Of a DNA stretch of 64,000 nucleotides, positions 1-9,747 are shown piece after piece; within the stretch, counting starts at the first letter, position 1; every line of letters starts with the position of its first letter. The stretch spans positions 62,001 through 126,000 of the forward strand of contig BLAL01000225.1 of NCBI GenBank assembly GCA_015698045.1, in the 5' to 3' direction. The position numbers were made by a program, and so were the translations under genes. The notes under the pieces are model-generated. The model did no database searches, was not told the DNA's origin, and worked only from the letters and a program-made list of their open reading frames with translations. The stretch is from Rhizophagus clarus. Lineage: Eukaryota; Glomeromycota; Glomeromycetes; Glomerales; Glomeraceae.

Positions 1-36
1 AATTGCCTCCCCAGTGGGTGCTCACAAATTAAATCT

Positions 37-420
37 CTAAAGTGATGATAAAAAGTCTTCTGTCTCTTCATCAACTTGTTTATCAGTAATAAAATAATCC
101 TTGGCTAATTTATAGTATAATTTATATAGTTCTATAATGGTATTAAGAATCTTTGGATCCTTCCCGTAGAATTCTTTGTAGTCATCTTTGACTTTATGAT
201 ATTTGGCTTCATTAGGAAATATGGTTATAGCTAGTTTGAGAACATATTCTTGGGGATCTTCTGCCTGGTGTAATTTTTTAATTCGCTCTTTGTATGATTG
301 CATGAATTTACCATCTTTTGGTTTTCTATAGTAGATCCCTGCCTTGACTACATTTATTAATGCCTGTTTGATTTCTTGATATGTAGGCTTGGTATCAGTT
401 AATTGAATTTGTGTACTCAT
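37..420 (-). CDS. hypothetical protein, 127 aa, lysine-rich helical
   Basis: An open frame of 127 codons reads from ATG at 420 to a stop at 37. I do not recognise the family. The product is rich in Lys, Tyr, Asp and Glu, has no signal peptide or membrane segment, and looks mostly helical (for example YKLYYKLAKDYF near residue 100). It ends in an acidic tail, VDEETEDFLSSL. It is divergent from the Cys-rich gene that starts at 510, with about 90 bases between the two starts, so they could share a promoter region; that is inference. It could be a small host gene or a piece of a repeat family. No intron is needed to read it. Confidence 0.5.
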   Translation of the reverse strand: MSTQIQLTDTKPTYQEIKQALINVVKAGIYYRKPKDGKFMQSYKERIKKLHQAEDPQEYVLKLAITIFPNEAKYHKVKDDYKEFYGKDPKILNTIIELYKLYYKLAKDYFITDKQVDEETEDFLSSL

Positions 421-509
421 TGTGTAAAAGTATTTGGTTTATTATATGTTACTTATATAAACTTTTTATTTTAAATTATTTTTTAGTATAAGAAAAAAAT
501 ATTTACATT

Positions 510-764
510 ATGTATGGTGAATATACTTGTCCATTTATTCGTTACTCTGGTGAAATTTGTGGAAGATCTTGCATGCATGAAGATGGATGCTCAATTCATT
601 GGAAATATGTTCAAAAATTAGCTAATAAACAACATGTTCCTTGTAGTGAATGTGAAAGATTTACTAGATCATATTCTGGTCGATGTCCAGCTCATATAAA
701 AGGGTTTTATGTCTCTAAACACTATCAGAGGTTGCGCTCTAGGGCTTTTCAGAATGTCAGCTAA
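510..764 (+). CDS. small Cys/His-rich protein, two zinc-knuckle-like units
   Basis: An 84-residue frame opens with ATG at 510 and stops at 764. It carries two similar metal-binding-like units. The first is C-x9-C-x3-C-x5-C-x2-H around residues 7-29 (CPFIRYSGEICGRSC). The second is C-x2-C-x9-C-x2-H around residues 45-61 (CSEC then CPAH). This spacing is what I would expect of small structural zinc modules, and similar short C..C..CxxH units occur in proteins of large DNA viruses and of eukaryotes. The function is unknown. Its divergent neighbour at 37-420 starts about 90 bases away. A viral origin is possible but unsupported by anything else here. Confidence 0.55.
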   Translation: MYGEYTCPFIRYSGEICGRSCMHEDGCSIHWKYVQKLANKQHVPCSECERFTRSYSGRCPAHIKGFYVSKHYQRLRSRAFQNVS

Positions 765-770
765 ACTATT

Positions 771-1025
771 AAAATTTCGGTACCTTGCGCCAGAATTTTG
801 GTACCCTTAATCTTTGTATACCCAGAAATTTTGGTACCCTTAGAGGTGAGACTTTTTTTTCGTATAACTTTTTGTCCCAGTATTTTGGTAAAGAATTGGC
901 TCTAGAATGATTTCCTGTATATCAAGAAATTATTGGTTTACTAGAATAGGTTCAATGGCCCTTTTGATTTACTTTTTATCATTCAAGATTTTGGTACCCT
1001 CCCTTTAGTCGTGGTACCAAAATTT
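771..1025. repeat. region with repeated GGTACC-centred motif and weak inverted ends
   Basis: The motif ATTTTGGTACCCT recurs at least three times between 771 and 1000. The stretch opens with AAATTTCGGTACC and closes with the inverse, GGTACCAAAATTT (1013-1025). This gives about 13 bp of imperfect terminal inverted repeat, so it may be a small nonautonomous element. No clear target duplication was found and no gene is present. Confidence 0.4.
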
Positions 1026-1066
1026 GATCTTTGTTTACAACTATAAATCAGTTTTTGAATTAATTC

Positions 1067-1200
1067 TAGTATAACATAAAAATATGGTATGCAAATTATG
1101 CTTGACAGGTTGAACGCTGAACACACTTGGACACTTTAGTCCTCAGTGTTCAGCGTTCTCCTAAAAGGCAAGCAATATGGCATACTTTTTTGTTATATTA
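1067..1200. mobile_element. foldback (hairpin) element, ~134 bp
   Basis: The arm at 1067-1124 pairs with the arm at 1146-1200, both reading inward through TATGSNNAT-type sequence to GAACGCTGAACAC. About 20 bp of loop remains. The loop contains a second short inverted repeat (GGAC/GTCC). The arms match imperfectly over roughly 55 bp. The shape is that of a foldback MITE; the family is unknown and no target duplication is clear. Confidence 0.55.
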
Positions 1201-1206
1201 TTTGAG

Positions 1207-1320
1207 ATTAAAATCAGGCCAGCACGTTAACAAAGATAGTTATCTCCTTTAACTTGAAAACTAAAAAATTGGGTAAAATGATATGTTAACAAAATTTGTG
1301 CCTCAGCCTGATTTAAAACT
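1207..1320. mobile_element. short inverted-repeat element, MITE-like
   Basis: ATTAAAATCAGGC at the left matches, inverted, GCCTGATTTAAAAC at the right (1306-1320). A second internal pair, GTTAACAAA, lies inside. It sits immediately after the foldback at 1067-1200. The short TIRs suggest a nonautonomous DNA element. From 1321 to 1795 I see no gene or clear repeat. Confidence 0.4.
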
Positions 1321-1795
1321 TAAATTCAATATCGTATTTCGATATGTTTCCTGGTCTTGAAAATAAATTTTGGGTTAAAAAAAGATTACATAAATTTCGT
1401 ATATCGGGAAATAAGCTGGGAGAGGCTTACACTAATTATACCTATATGGAAATCTGACCCCAGAACCCCTGTTTTATTCTATATAGGGGATTGACAAAAT
1501 TTGTTAGGTGTTCCTTAACTGCCAAAGCGTCAGTTGTAAAAGAATCTGGAGGTCCTTGAACAACAGCCTGGAATCTTTTTCTTTCTTTACGTTCTTTTAG
1601 AGACCAGGATGCAGAAAACCATCAGACTATCACAGGACCAAGAGGAGCTATCCAAAGGCGATCTCATTTCCAAGTATCGAAAGCATGCATAATCTCTAAC
1701 TTACACTGGACAGTTTTATACTTCTTCTGTTTCTTAACTGTCACTGAGTTTACGTTACCCCAAGCCTTTAGATAGTCTAAAATTGTGATATTCTC

Positions 1796-2585
1796 TTACT
1801 TGGCTGGGACATCATAAATAAGGATATCACGAACATATTGTCCTAAACTCGGGTTAGGGCGATAGCCTGTAATTATTTGTGTAGCATCATCACCTAGGTC
1901 ATTAGCTTTTTCTTTACTCTTCTCGCCTTTTGTTCTGAATACAAAAGGCTTGACCGTAGGTTTTAACGAGGAACTGGAAGCAGACTGGGGTACAACTTGT
2001 GGCTGAGGTATTACAACAGGTTCTGGATCTGGTGCGGGTATGTCAGGGATAATTTGTTCCACAACCTTAGCCTTTTGTTTATCTTGCTTCTGTGATGCTC
2101 CATCATCATTCCGATTGGTACTTGTTGATGCAGCACTGGATTGTGATTGGTATTCTTTATTTATAGATATTTCCATATCCATAAATTCATCTGATAGCCG
2201 GTGAGGATCATATGAGTCATCTGAGTCTGAGTCAGCCAGTATATTCTTGAGTTTTCCACCGTCCTTATACAAAGCCGCAGCAGTCAAGAAAGGATGCCCT
2301 GTATAGAATATAGAAGAGGTTTTTGCTATATTTCTGCTTGTCCGCTATCTTATTGAGGCGTTCTTTTATAATTTCTGAAAGGAAATTTCTGAGGTAGCCT
2401 TAGTACTCCTCTTTGCTCGCATCCTTGGCAAATAACGAAGAGTGTTTAAGAGCCCACCCAAAACTTTGGTCGTCCAGTAAAGTAATAAAAGTATTAAAAA
2501 AGTCGTTCATTATTGTAGCTTGTTGAACATGTTGAGATATTGTGTCAAAGTCTATATTTCCGTCGACTATAAGTTTTGTAATCAT
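1796..2585 (-). CDS. hypothetical protein, probable two-exon gene, disordered C-terminal part
   Basis: The first exon starts with ATG at 2585 and encodes a helical stretch (FDTISQHVQQATIMNDFFN, then DDQSFGWALKHSSLF) that meets a stop at 2400. The downstream frame, 2298 to 1796, encodes a Ser/Asp-rich, proline-rich disordered region (DIPAPDPEPVVIPQPQ). A splice acceptor (TATACAG ending at 2299) lies just before GHPFLTAAALYKDG. A donor at GTACTAAG near 2397 would make an intron of about 98 bases. Alternatively the reading frame simply continues past a premature TAA (YLRNFLSEIIKERL follows in frame) and the gene is broken. Function unknown; I believe related dispersed genes occur in this fungal group, but I cannot verify that here. 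Confidence 0.5.
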
Positions 2586-2934
2586 ATTCGTTTCACTATA
2601 TACAGTTTCTGAAAAAATAAAAAATTATTTTTTGTTGCGTTGCGAACTGTAAGGAGTGTTATGATTCCTGTTTTACCTTGCCATAATTATATAAAAAGAT
2701 TTAAAAAAACATCCTTTGATTTCAAAACATTACATCACGTGATGTGTCGTTTGCCCTTTCTCCAAACGAAATCTGAGCAAAAGTGATGTGTAAGAAATTG
2801 TTACAATCTTATCAATTGAGACCTCTTAGCTTTTCCATCAGCTTGAATTTATACTTTCCCTGCCATGCCTTAGAGAGTAGATAGATTAAACTGTAATCAA
2901 AAACTTAAGTGATTAATGTAAAATTTATGTACCG
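2586..2934. other. intergenic, no feature seen
   Basis: AT-rich sequence between the start of the disordered-protein gene and the pogo-like element. I see no frame, repeat or RNA gene. An ATCACGTGAT palindrome lies near 2735. Confidence 0.4.
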
Positions 2935-2936
2935 TA

Positions 2937-5430
2937 TAGCACTGACTAAAAGATCCCCTTTTCGGCATACCCCCATTATACTATACCCGAGTATTTTATT
3001 GGGTTTAAAAAATTTTTTTTTGATTCAGATCCAGGTATAATTCAATTTTTAAATTAGATAAATTGATATAGACCTGGATACATTACAATTGACCAATAAA
3101 CTGCCTTGCTCAATTTAGCCAATAAACTTTGTACTTAATTAACCAATGAAGTGCGTTGCTTTAACCAATATTGCAATAATCATAAACTTTTTAATGAATA
3201 TCAGATATACGAAGTAAAATGTTAACTCTAAAAATAGTTTTATTCTCATAATATTTTATTACAATAATATGTGTGAAACTTTAGTGTTTGGTAATGGATT
3301 GAAATTATTAACTTCAGTCTTGAATTACAGTTTGTTCTTCATTCTCTTCATAATAATTATCTTTTAATTCACTTTCATCATCTTCCAATTCATTTCTGTC
3401 ATTACCTTCTGATTCACTTTCATTTTCTTTATCATTGTTTTCGCCATCTTTTTCAACTTCTCTTCCCAAATTTTCTCTATTGGTCTTACTTTCTAGTTGA
3501 TTAAAATCAAAAATTAAAGTATCTTCTGTTCTATCAGTAGCGTTCGAAATGCCACAACATTTGAATGATCGTCTAATCATGCTGGTATCAATAGCGTCCC
3601 AACCTTCCTTTACCCAGCTTGCTACGAGTGAGTAAGATGGTCTTTTGATTTTCCCAGATGGTGTGTAATCTTTGATGGCTTCGCTCATCCAATTATTATA
3701 AAGATTTCGTACTTAATTTAAAAGTTAGCTTAAATTATTTATTTAAAAAGCTGAAGTGAATTAATTACAAGTGGATTAATTACCTTTGCTTTAAAAGACC
3801 TATTTAGAGATACATTAAGCGGTTGTAAACGAGAAGTTAGTCCACCTGGAATAACTGCTAAATCAGTTTTCTTTTCACAGAACCTTTGCTTTACGACATC
3901 AGTTTTGTGTGCAGAAAAGGAATCCAATACTAAAAGAGACCTTGGATTATTGTTTCAGCTTGTACGTCTTGTCCAAACATTTTCTATCCACCAAGTCATT
4001 TTGTTTTTATTCATCCAACCTTCAGGATTAGTACGAATTATTACACCATCAGGAAATACCTCTCGCGGAATATTTTTAAGTTTAAAAATAATAACTGGTG
4101 GAAGTTTTGTCCCATCAGCCATACAAGCCAAAACAACAGTAAAGTTTGAACGTTCATGTCCAGTTGATAAAATCGAAATAGTTTTAGTACCTGACTGTTC
4201 GATTGTATTATTACTTGGTAAATTAAACGCCATTAGCGTTTCATCCATGTTTCTAATTAAAGATAATGGATAATTGTGCTCATTTCTACGATATAAAATA
4301 TATGATAGGAAGTTGCCTTGCTGTTCTACATAATCTTCCGGAAGATGCTGAGCAACTGTTGTTTTCCTTCTATTATCCAGTTTATGACGAGACATAAAAC
4401 CATCAACCCACTTTTGCAAAAATTTAGCATTTTTTATATCTGGATAATTGGCTTGGTATGATTCTTTTTAGCTAATAAACGTGCTTTAGCCTATACCATA
4501 TAACGAGTTACTGTTTTTAATTGACTTCACGCTTCTTTAACCCATTCTATAAGTTCAGCTTCAAGGTATGGATATTTCGGACGTGCACCTGTATTTAACC
4601 TTTGAGTATAAGGAGCCGCATTCAAAAGCTTTTCTTTATTATTGATCCATTTATGAAGTTGTTTTGGCTGAATATTAAATTTATCTGCTGTTGATTGTTT
4701 ACTATGACCACTTTCATAACATAATTATCATTAATTTTTCTCTCGCTGACCAGTGCCGGTTTCTCTTGCTTGTGACCTTAGTATGACGTATTCCAAAATT
4801 TCCACGAGCCATCTTTATTAAAAAAAAATTTTGGTAATGAAACAAGATAAAAGAACACAAAAAAAGTAGTGAAAAAATTTTCAACCATATCTTTATTTAT
4901 AATTATTTTATTGAATGATCAAAAACTAATAAAAGTATCTGTAGCTCTAAATATTGCCAAATCAGTTACGAATGAACACGATTATTATAATAAAAAGGAC
5001 AATTTACAAGTTAAAATAATGAAATGAACAAAAGCTAATAGAAGCATCCTGCAGTTCTAAATATTGCCAAATCAGTTATTAATGAATGCAATAATTATAA
5101 TAAAAAGACAATCTACAAGTTAAATTACGTAAATAAAATGGAGTACCAGTATATTGCAATTTTTCATTAACAAAATGAAACATATTACAGTTTTCCAGAA
5201 TATAAAAATAGCGATTCTCGTTCAAATTGTTCAGTATGACGATATATATACCTATATTTGGGATCGGCTGTGTAGCAATACTCCTTATGATATACCCCAT
5301 TATATAATATTCCTGTGATAAAATACCCTTCTGCCTAATATACCCTGTACCTCATAAAATACCCACAGGTATAATTCAATTTTTAAATCGGGTAAATTGA
5401 TTTAGATCTGGGGTATTTTAGTCAGTGCTA
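2937..5430. mobile_element. pogo/Tigger-like Tc1-mariner DNA transposon, ~2.5 kb
   Basis: The two ends are inverted copies of TAGCACTGACTAAAA, starting at 2937 and ending at 5430, and each is flanked by TA (2935-2936 and 5431-5432), the duplication expected for the Tc1/mariner superfamily. Inside lies a broken transposase gene on the minus strand. Subterminal DNA at the right end repeats GGGTATTTTA-like units several times. A block around AGGTATAATTCAATTTTTAA occurs near both ends (3035 and 5371). These repeats may be transposase binding sites, which is inference. TIR, TSD and transposase agree, so element boundaries are well supported. Confidence 0.85.
3314..4812 (-). pseudogene. pogo/CENP-B-type DDE transposase, broken
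   Basis: Reading starts at ATG 4812 (MARGNFGIRHTK) with an N-terminal helix-turn-helix region (FNIQPKQLHKWINNKEKL). A CENP-B-like HTH follows (AELIEWVKEA), then the DDE core: NMDETLMAFNLPSNN holds the first Asp, and DSFSAHKTDVVKQRF near 3900 the second. The C-terminal segment (TPSGKIKRPSYSLVASWVKE, SFKCCGISN) at 3314-3688 is typical of this family. Between these parts there is a frameshift near 4730, in-frame stops in the HTH region, and scrambled sequence between 3690 and 3740. The frame cannot encode a whole enzyme. A separate plus-strand frame at 3905-4273 is only its shadow. Confidence 0.8.
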
Positions 5431-5542
5431 TATGGTAATAGCCAATAAACTTTAATTGAAAATAAAAAAAAATTACTTTAAAATTTACCTTTAATGATTT
5501 CCTTGTATAACAAGTATATTTCCATGATGATGATGACATTGT

Positions 5543-5887
5543 ATGTTCGCGTCTGATTCTTTCACATATCATAATACTTTTTCCAAACTGTGTTACCTAT
5601 CTGAAACTCAGATATCATTTAGACAAGTAGCAAGTGAAATGCCCAAACTACATCAAAAGAGGTTAGCTGAGGAGAGGCAAGCCTGCTATAAAAAAAGTCA
5701 AAAGATTAATGATAAAGAAAGTCAGATACCACTTAGACAAGTAGAAAATGAACCACCAGAACTACGTCGAAAGAGATTGGCTAAAGAGAGGCAATCCTGT
5801 TTGAGAAAAAAGCGAAAGATCAATAATAATGACACAGGTCAAATGAAGAAAATTGATGTATTAACTGTCAGACAAATATCAGGATAA
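5543..5887 (+). CDS. basic two-repeat protein, probable relic of a Helitron N-terminal region
   Basis: 114 codons containing two copies of a ~42-residue unit: QISFRQVASEMPKLHQKRLA and QIPLRQVENEPPELRRKRLA, each followed by a Lys/Arg-rich stretch. Tandem units with the signature ENEPPE..R..RLA+ER occur, in my knowledge, upstream of the Rep/helicase part of fungal Helitrons. No Rep or helicase follows here, so if this is a Helitron piece it is a short relic. It starts about 110 bp right of the pogo element. It could instead be a free-standing small basic gene. Confidence 0.45.
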   Translation: MFASDSFTYHNTFSKLCYLSETQISFRQVASEMPKLHQKRLAEERQACYKKSQKINDKESQIPLRQVENEPPELRRKRLAKERQSCLRKKRKINNNDTGQMKKIDVLTVRQISG

Positions 5888-6640
5888 TTCAGAAATTGGA
5901 TTTTGTCCGATAGGTCATTAATTTATTGGGTAAATATTGATATGCAGAATAGTGTATAATTATTACAATAAATAGAACCTGATAAACAATAAAAATCAGG
6001 TTTCATAAGCTTGATATTAAATGTACATTTTACAACATTACATTTATTTTTTTTTTTATGAAATATAATAAAATTTTTTTATGATATTATTATTGTTGAG
6101 TCAAATCTATATTCTCGATCACAATGATGTAATAATATAACGAAGATTTTGAGGGATCGATAGAAGGACTCAAAGATTTAAAGTATTATACAAAAAAAAC
6201 TAAACACACTACTAAAGAATATTTAGATTGAATTTAAGCATGAGTATAATCTTAAGCTTAAATTTAATGAGTTATAGTATCAACTTGTTATTCTTATTTT
6301 AACTTTAAACTTCGTTAAAAAAAATTGGTTTAAACCGTGTATCAATTTTTCCTATGCAAATCCTATTTTCAATTTTTTCAAACTGCAATCTGTCTTGATA
6401 GAAGATTGAATAGTTCTTTTCTTGTAATAAATACTTATTATCAAAAGTTCTACTTGTAGTTTAGATACTTTAGTGTTTATATAGGATATCTCATTCATAA
6501 ATTCATTCTATATTTAATAAAAGAATTACAAAATACCGAAAGTTTAACATTACATTATTACATTATTATTTACTAGATAGATTAATTTTTTGAACACTAC
6601 TATCCGATAGTTTTTAGGTTGAAAGAGGTTGGAAATCAGA
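5888..6640. other. AT-rich intergenic stretch, nothing recognised
   Basis: About 750 bases of AT-rich DNA with homopolymer runs. No credible reading frame, RNA gene or inverted repeat could be identified. Confidence 0.4.
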
Positions 6641-6735
6641 AGAGATTGGTTATTTTTATTAAATTCGGAATGATATAGAGAAGATTAGCATGGTCCCTGC
6701 ACAAGGATGACACGTTATCTTGAGTGGATAGCTGC
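6641..6735 (+). ncRNA. U6 snRNA-like sequence, probably a pseudogene
   Basis: The core at 6657-6714 follows eukaryotic U6 closely: ATTAAATTCGGAATGATA, GAGAAGATTAGCATGG, CCCTGC and CAAGGATGACACG in the right order and spacing. The catalytic ACAGAGA box reads ATAGAGA, and the usual GCCCCTGCGC is TCCCTGCAC. After GACACG the 3' stem is only weakly U6-like (TCTTGAGTGG). No T-run terminator follows within 40 bases. The altered box and missing terminator argue for a decayed copy. A divergent but working gene is the alternative. Ends are approximate. Confidence 0.75.
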
Positions 6736-6739
6736 TACA

Positions 6740-8160
6740 GCAGCAATATTCTGAATTCTAATGAGACCATTCACACTAAAAATAAAATTTTTTTTAAATG
6801 AATTTTAGACAGTGTTTTTAACGCTATATGAAGGATTTGCTTTAATAACTGAAGTTTTTTAGAAAAAGGGCTCTGCAACTCTAAAGTGGATTGATTGATT
6901 GGATATCCATCAAATAGTTCAAGTGACATATCGGATATAAGATTAATTTTGATGAGATTGATTAGTCCAATTTTTTTAATTTTCAAATTTTTTTTTTTAT
7001 AATTGCAAAGAACTAACCCAGAGAAAAAAGAACTAGCCCATTTTGAAGGTAAACTTCAAACTTCTACTTTCCTATATTTTTTAATAAACATTAACTACCA
7101 TTTTTGTTTGTTCTTTTGCAGTCCGAAACATCTATTTCAAAGGTAATAATAGGCATATGGGTCTGTAGTCTCATCTTTATTATAAAAAATGACTAAAGTT
7201 TAAAAAGAGATAAATTTTGGGACTGTCTTAAGGAATAGCATCTGTTGTATTCTCTGTGAGTATATTAACCAGGGCGTGTTGATGACAATACATAACGTTA
7301 ATTAATTTTTTTTATGTAATAGACAGATGCCTATAGTCAGTATTTTCTTGTCAGAAGGTTCTGAGTTCTGAAGTATCGATTGAATGAATCTGGCAAGTTC
7401 ATCCAACTTCAATTTTTTTTTGTACTTTGAGCTATAATATTCGTTTAATAGTTAGAAATGTTTATTAACATTTCTCTAATTATTTTTATAGAAATACAGT
7501 TTATAAATGAAACTTGATTTTCAAAAATTTTATTTTAAAAAAAAATTAAAATGAAAATGAGTTTAAATTAGTGGACTTTTTGGATGTGTTTCGAAGGTAA
7601 TAAAATTTTTGGAATGTATAATTTACTTTTTGAGAAGTATTTATTAAATTTTCCTTTAATTTTTTTTTTGTAAGTTTCTTTTCCAATTTCGATTTGGATT
7701 CCTATTAAAAAGACAAAGGTACTGTATATTAGTTGCATAAACTAAAGAATTTTACGAACATAATTGAAATTATGAAAAGTTTACATAACCAACATGGGTA
7801 ATTTGGTTTTATTGAATTTGCATTTCAAAATTAACGTTTAAAAAAACATGTTAACACTTTATTTTTAATCCCTGTAGGTTTTGGCATTCGAACTTATTTA
7901 GGGCACAAGATAAACTTCATTAAAAGTCATGAAAGATTATCTTTCAATAGGGTAGTGATAGCATCAACAAAAACATCTTTCTGAGATGGATCCAAACTAT
8001 TGAAAAATAAGTAAATGAACGGATAATGGGTATGTTAATTTTTCAGGTAGTTTTCAAAATTGACTTTAGGAAATGTTTATTAATATTTTTCTTTTTGTTC
8101 TTGTAGGATTCGCTGTATAATGATTCAATGAAAGACTATATACAAAGATTCTTCAATCTC
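6740..8160. other. AT-rich DNA with repeated splice-acceptor-like signals, no clear gene
   Basis: Four sites look like fungal intron ends on the plus strand (branch-like TTAAC or TTAAT, then pyrimidines and AG): near 7121, 7490, 7878 and 8106. They are spaced roughly 230-390 bases apart. The intervening pieces contain stops in all frames I tried, so a decayed multi-exon gene is only a suggestion. A 71-codon minus frame at 6771-6986 looks accidental. Element 1 begins at 8161. Confidence 0.3.
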
Positions 8161-8590
8161 ATCAGGAAATTTTATAGTGTGAAAAGTTGCACAAGATTAC
8201 GCATCGTAATATTTCGTAAGTTTCCAGACCTGCCGCAAGTTTGCGGAAGAGTAATATTTCGTAACTTTTTAAAATATTTTGAAATATTATGATATGCAAA
8301 GTTTCGTAATTTTACAGTTTGTAATATTCTGTAATTTTACGCATTTGCAATATTTCATAATTTTACATAATATTTTGTAAGTTTCCAGACCCGCCGCAAG
8401 TTTGCATAAGCGTAATATTTTGTAACTTTTTAAAATATTTCGAAATATTACGATATGCAAAGTTTTGTAATTTTACGGTTCGTAATATTGTGTAATTTTA
8501 TTGCATAATATTTCGCAACTTTTTAAAATATTTTGATGATTCGTAATTTTACATAAATATTTTGTAATGTTTCAAAATTCATTTTTGTAC
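8161..8590. repeat. left subterminal repeats of element 1
   Basis: Two degenerate ~185-bp direct repeats follow the TIR (about 8205 and 8386), each with TAATATTTCGTAA-type palindromic words and CCAGACCYGCCGCAAGTTTGC. Element 2 has the same block at 39905-40260. Such subterminal repeats usually serve as transposase binding sites; that role is inferred. Confidence 0.65.
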
Positions 8591-8739
8591 TATAAGTTTA
8601 TATAATGTATATTTTATTAGATATAATATGAATTAAATTATAAAAATTACAAGTATTTATTACTATATACAGAATATATAAAAGTAAAAAAAGAAAGAGT
8701 AACGATACAATTAGATGTAAAAAGAAGAGAAACAGCTAT

Positions 8740-9215
8740 AGTAACGTTGGTATTAAATATAAAGATAAAAGAAATATTGTTAGTATTGTTAGTATTAAGG
8801 TAAAAAGAGTTAAAGAAACAGTAAAAGGAGTAAAAGAAACATGGATATTATCGTTAGTATTAAAGTACAAGTAAAAAGGAATAAAGAAAACGTAGATAGT
8901 ATTGTTAGTATTACGACATAAAGTAATAAAGAGGTAAAAAAAACGCGTTAATATTAAAATAATTAGTATTAATAAATAAATATTTCTATACCTGCAAAGT
9001 AATTGAACAAAAGAATAAAGAAATAAAGAGAAAGGAAAAAATAAACATGTTGTTAGTATTGTTAGTATCGTTAGTATTAAAGTACAAGTAAAAAGGAATA
9101 AAGGAAACATGGATATTATTGTTAGTATTACGATACAAAGTAACAAAGAAGTAAAAAAAAACGAAAATAATTAGTATTAATAAACAAATATTTCTATACC
9201 TGCAAAGCAATAAAT
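8740..9215. repeat. GTTAGTATT-rich interspersed array
   Basis: The word TTGTTAGTATT recurs many times, interleaved with A/G-rich spacers, and a longer unit ending in TTTCTATACCTGCAAAG is present twice (8985 and 9193). The same array lies in element 2 at 40440-40920. Long minus-strand frames here (8736-9146, 8986-9210) are hydrophobic low-complexity artefacts of the repeat. Confidence 0.6.
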
Positions 9216-9429
9216 TATGAAATATATGTAAATATATTGTATATAATTAAAGAAATAATAGAAAGAAGAGACAAAAAAATTAAAAATATTGAACAAAAGA
9301 ATAAAGAAATAAGAGACAAAAATAAATAAGACAAAAAACGCGTGCATGATTAAATGATTAAATCACATGCAAGGATCAACCTAATTTTGATTGGCCAGAA
9401 AATACGATATCGTAAAATTACGGAAATCC

Positions 9430-9660
9430 GCATTTTAAAAAATCATGTACATCATTACAGAAATTGTATATGCACAATTACTAAATATCATCCCCTCGTG
9501 ATAAATTAAAAATTATCAACATAAATTCAACACAAATTCAACAAATTTAACGAAATTTGGCTAAAATTAACAAATTTTTTACCAGAATTATCAATACAAA
9601 TTGAACACAAATTGAACACAAATTTCAGCTACGATTTATTTATGTTACACCCGTATTGTT
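9430..9660. repeat. left arm of ~200-bp inverted repeat around the transposase unit
   Basis: Reading inward from AATTACTAAATATCATCCCC, this arm matches the inverse of 15370-15590, including AACAAATTTAACGAAATTTGG and ACGATTTATTTATGT. AATT adjoins both arms on the outside. The arms enclose the accessory gene and the transposase. They may be the TIRs of a separate Plavaka inserted in element 1, or internal repeats of element 1. Confidence 0.65.
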
Positions 9661-9747
9661 AAGAATTAATAACCATTTTATTTATTAAAACTATATTATT
9701 ATGGTAAAAAAAATGCTATTACGTGTGATATATATAAAAAATAATAT

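Noticed and set aside
3905-4273. Plus-strand 122-codon frame
   Set aside because: Lies wholly opposite the pogo transposase, whose motifs are clear on the minus strand.
6771-6986. 71-codon minus-strand frame
   Set aside because: Low-complexity Ile/Leu/Lys composition in AT-rich DNA beside the U6-like sequence, no supporting signal.
7000-8160. Multi-exon host gene cut by element 1
   Set aside because: Acceptor-like signals exist but no exon series reads in frame, and no continuation was found beyond 39135.
8736-9210. Hydrophobic minus-strand proteins of 136 and 74 codons
   Set aside because: They are translations of the GTTAGTATT array and repeat the same words; the same happens in element 2 at 40662-40925.
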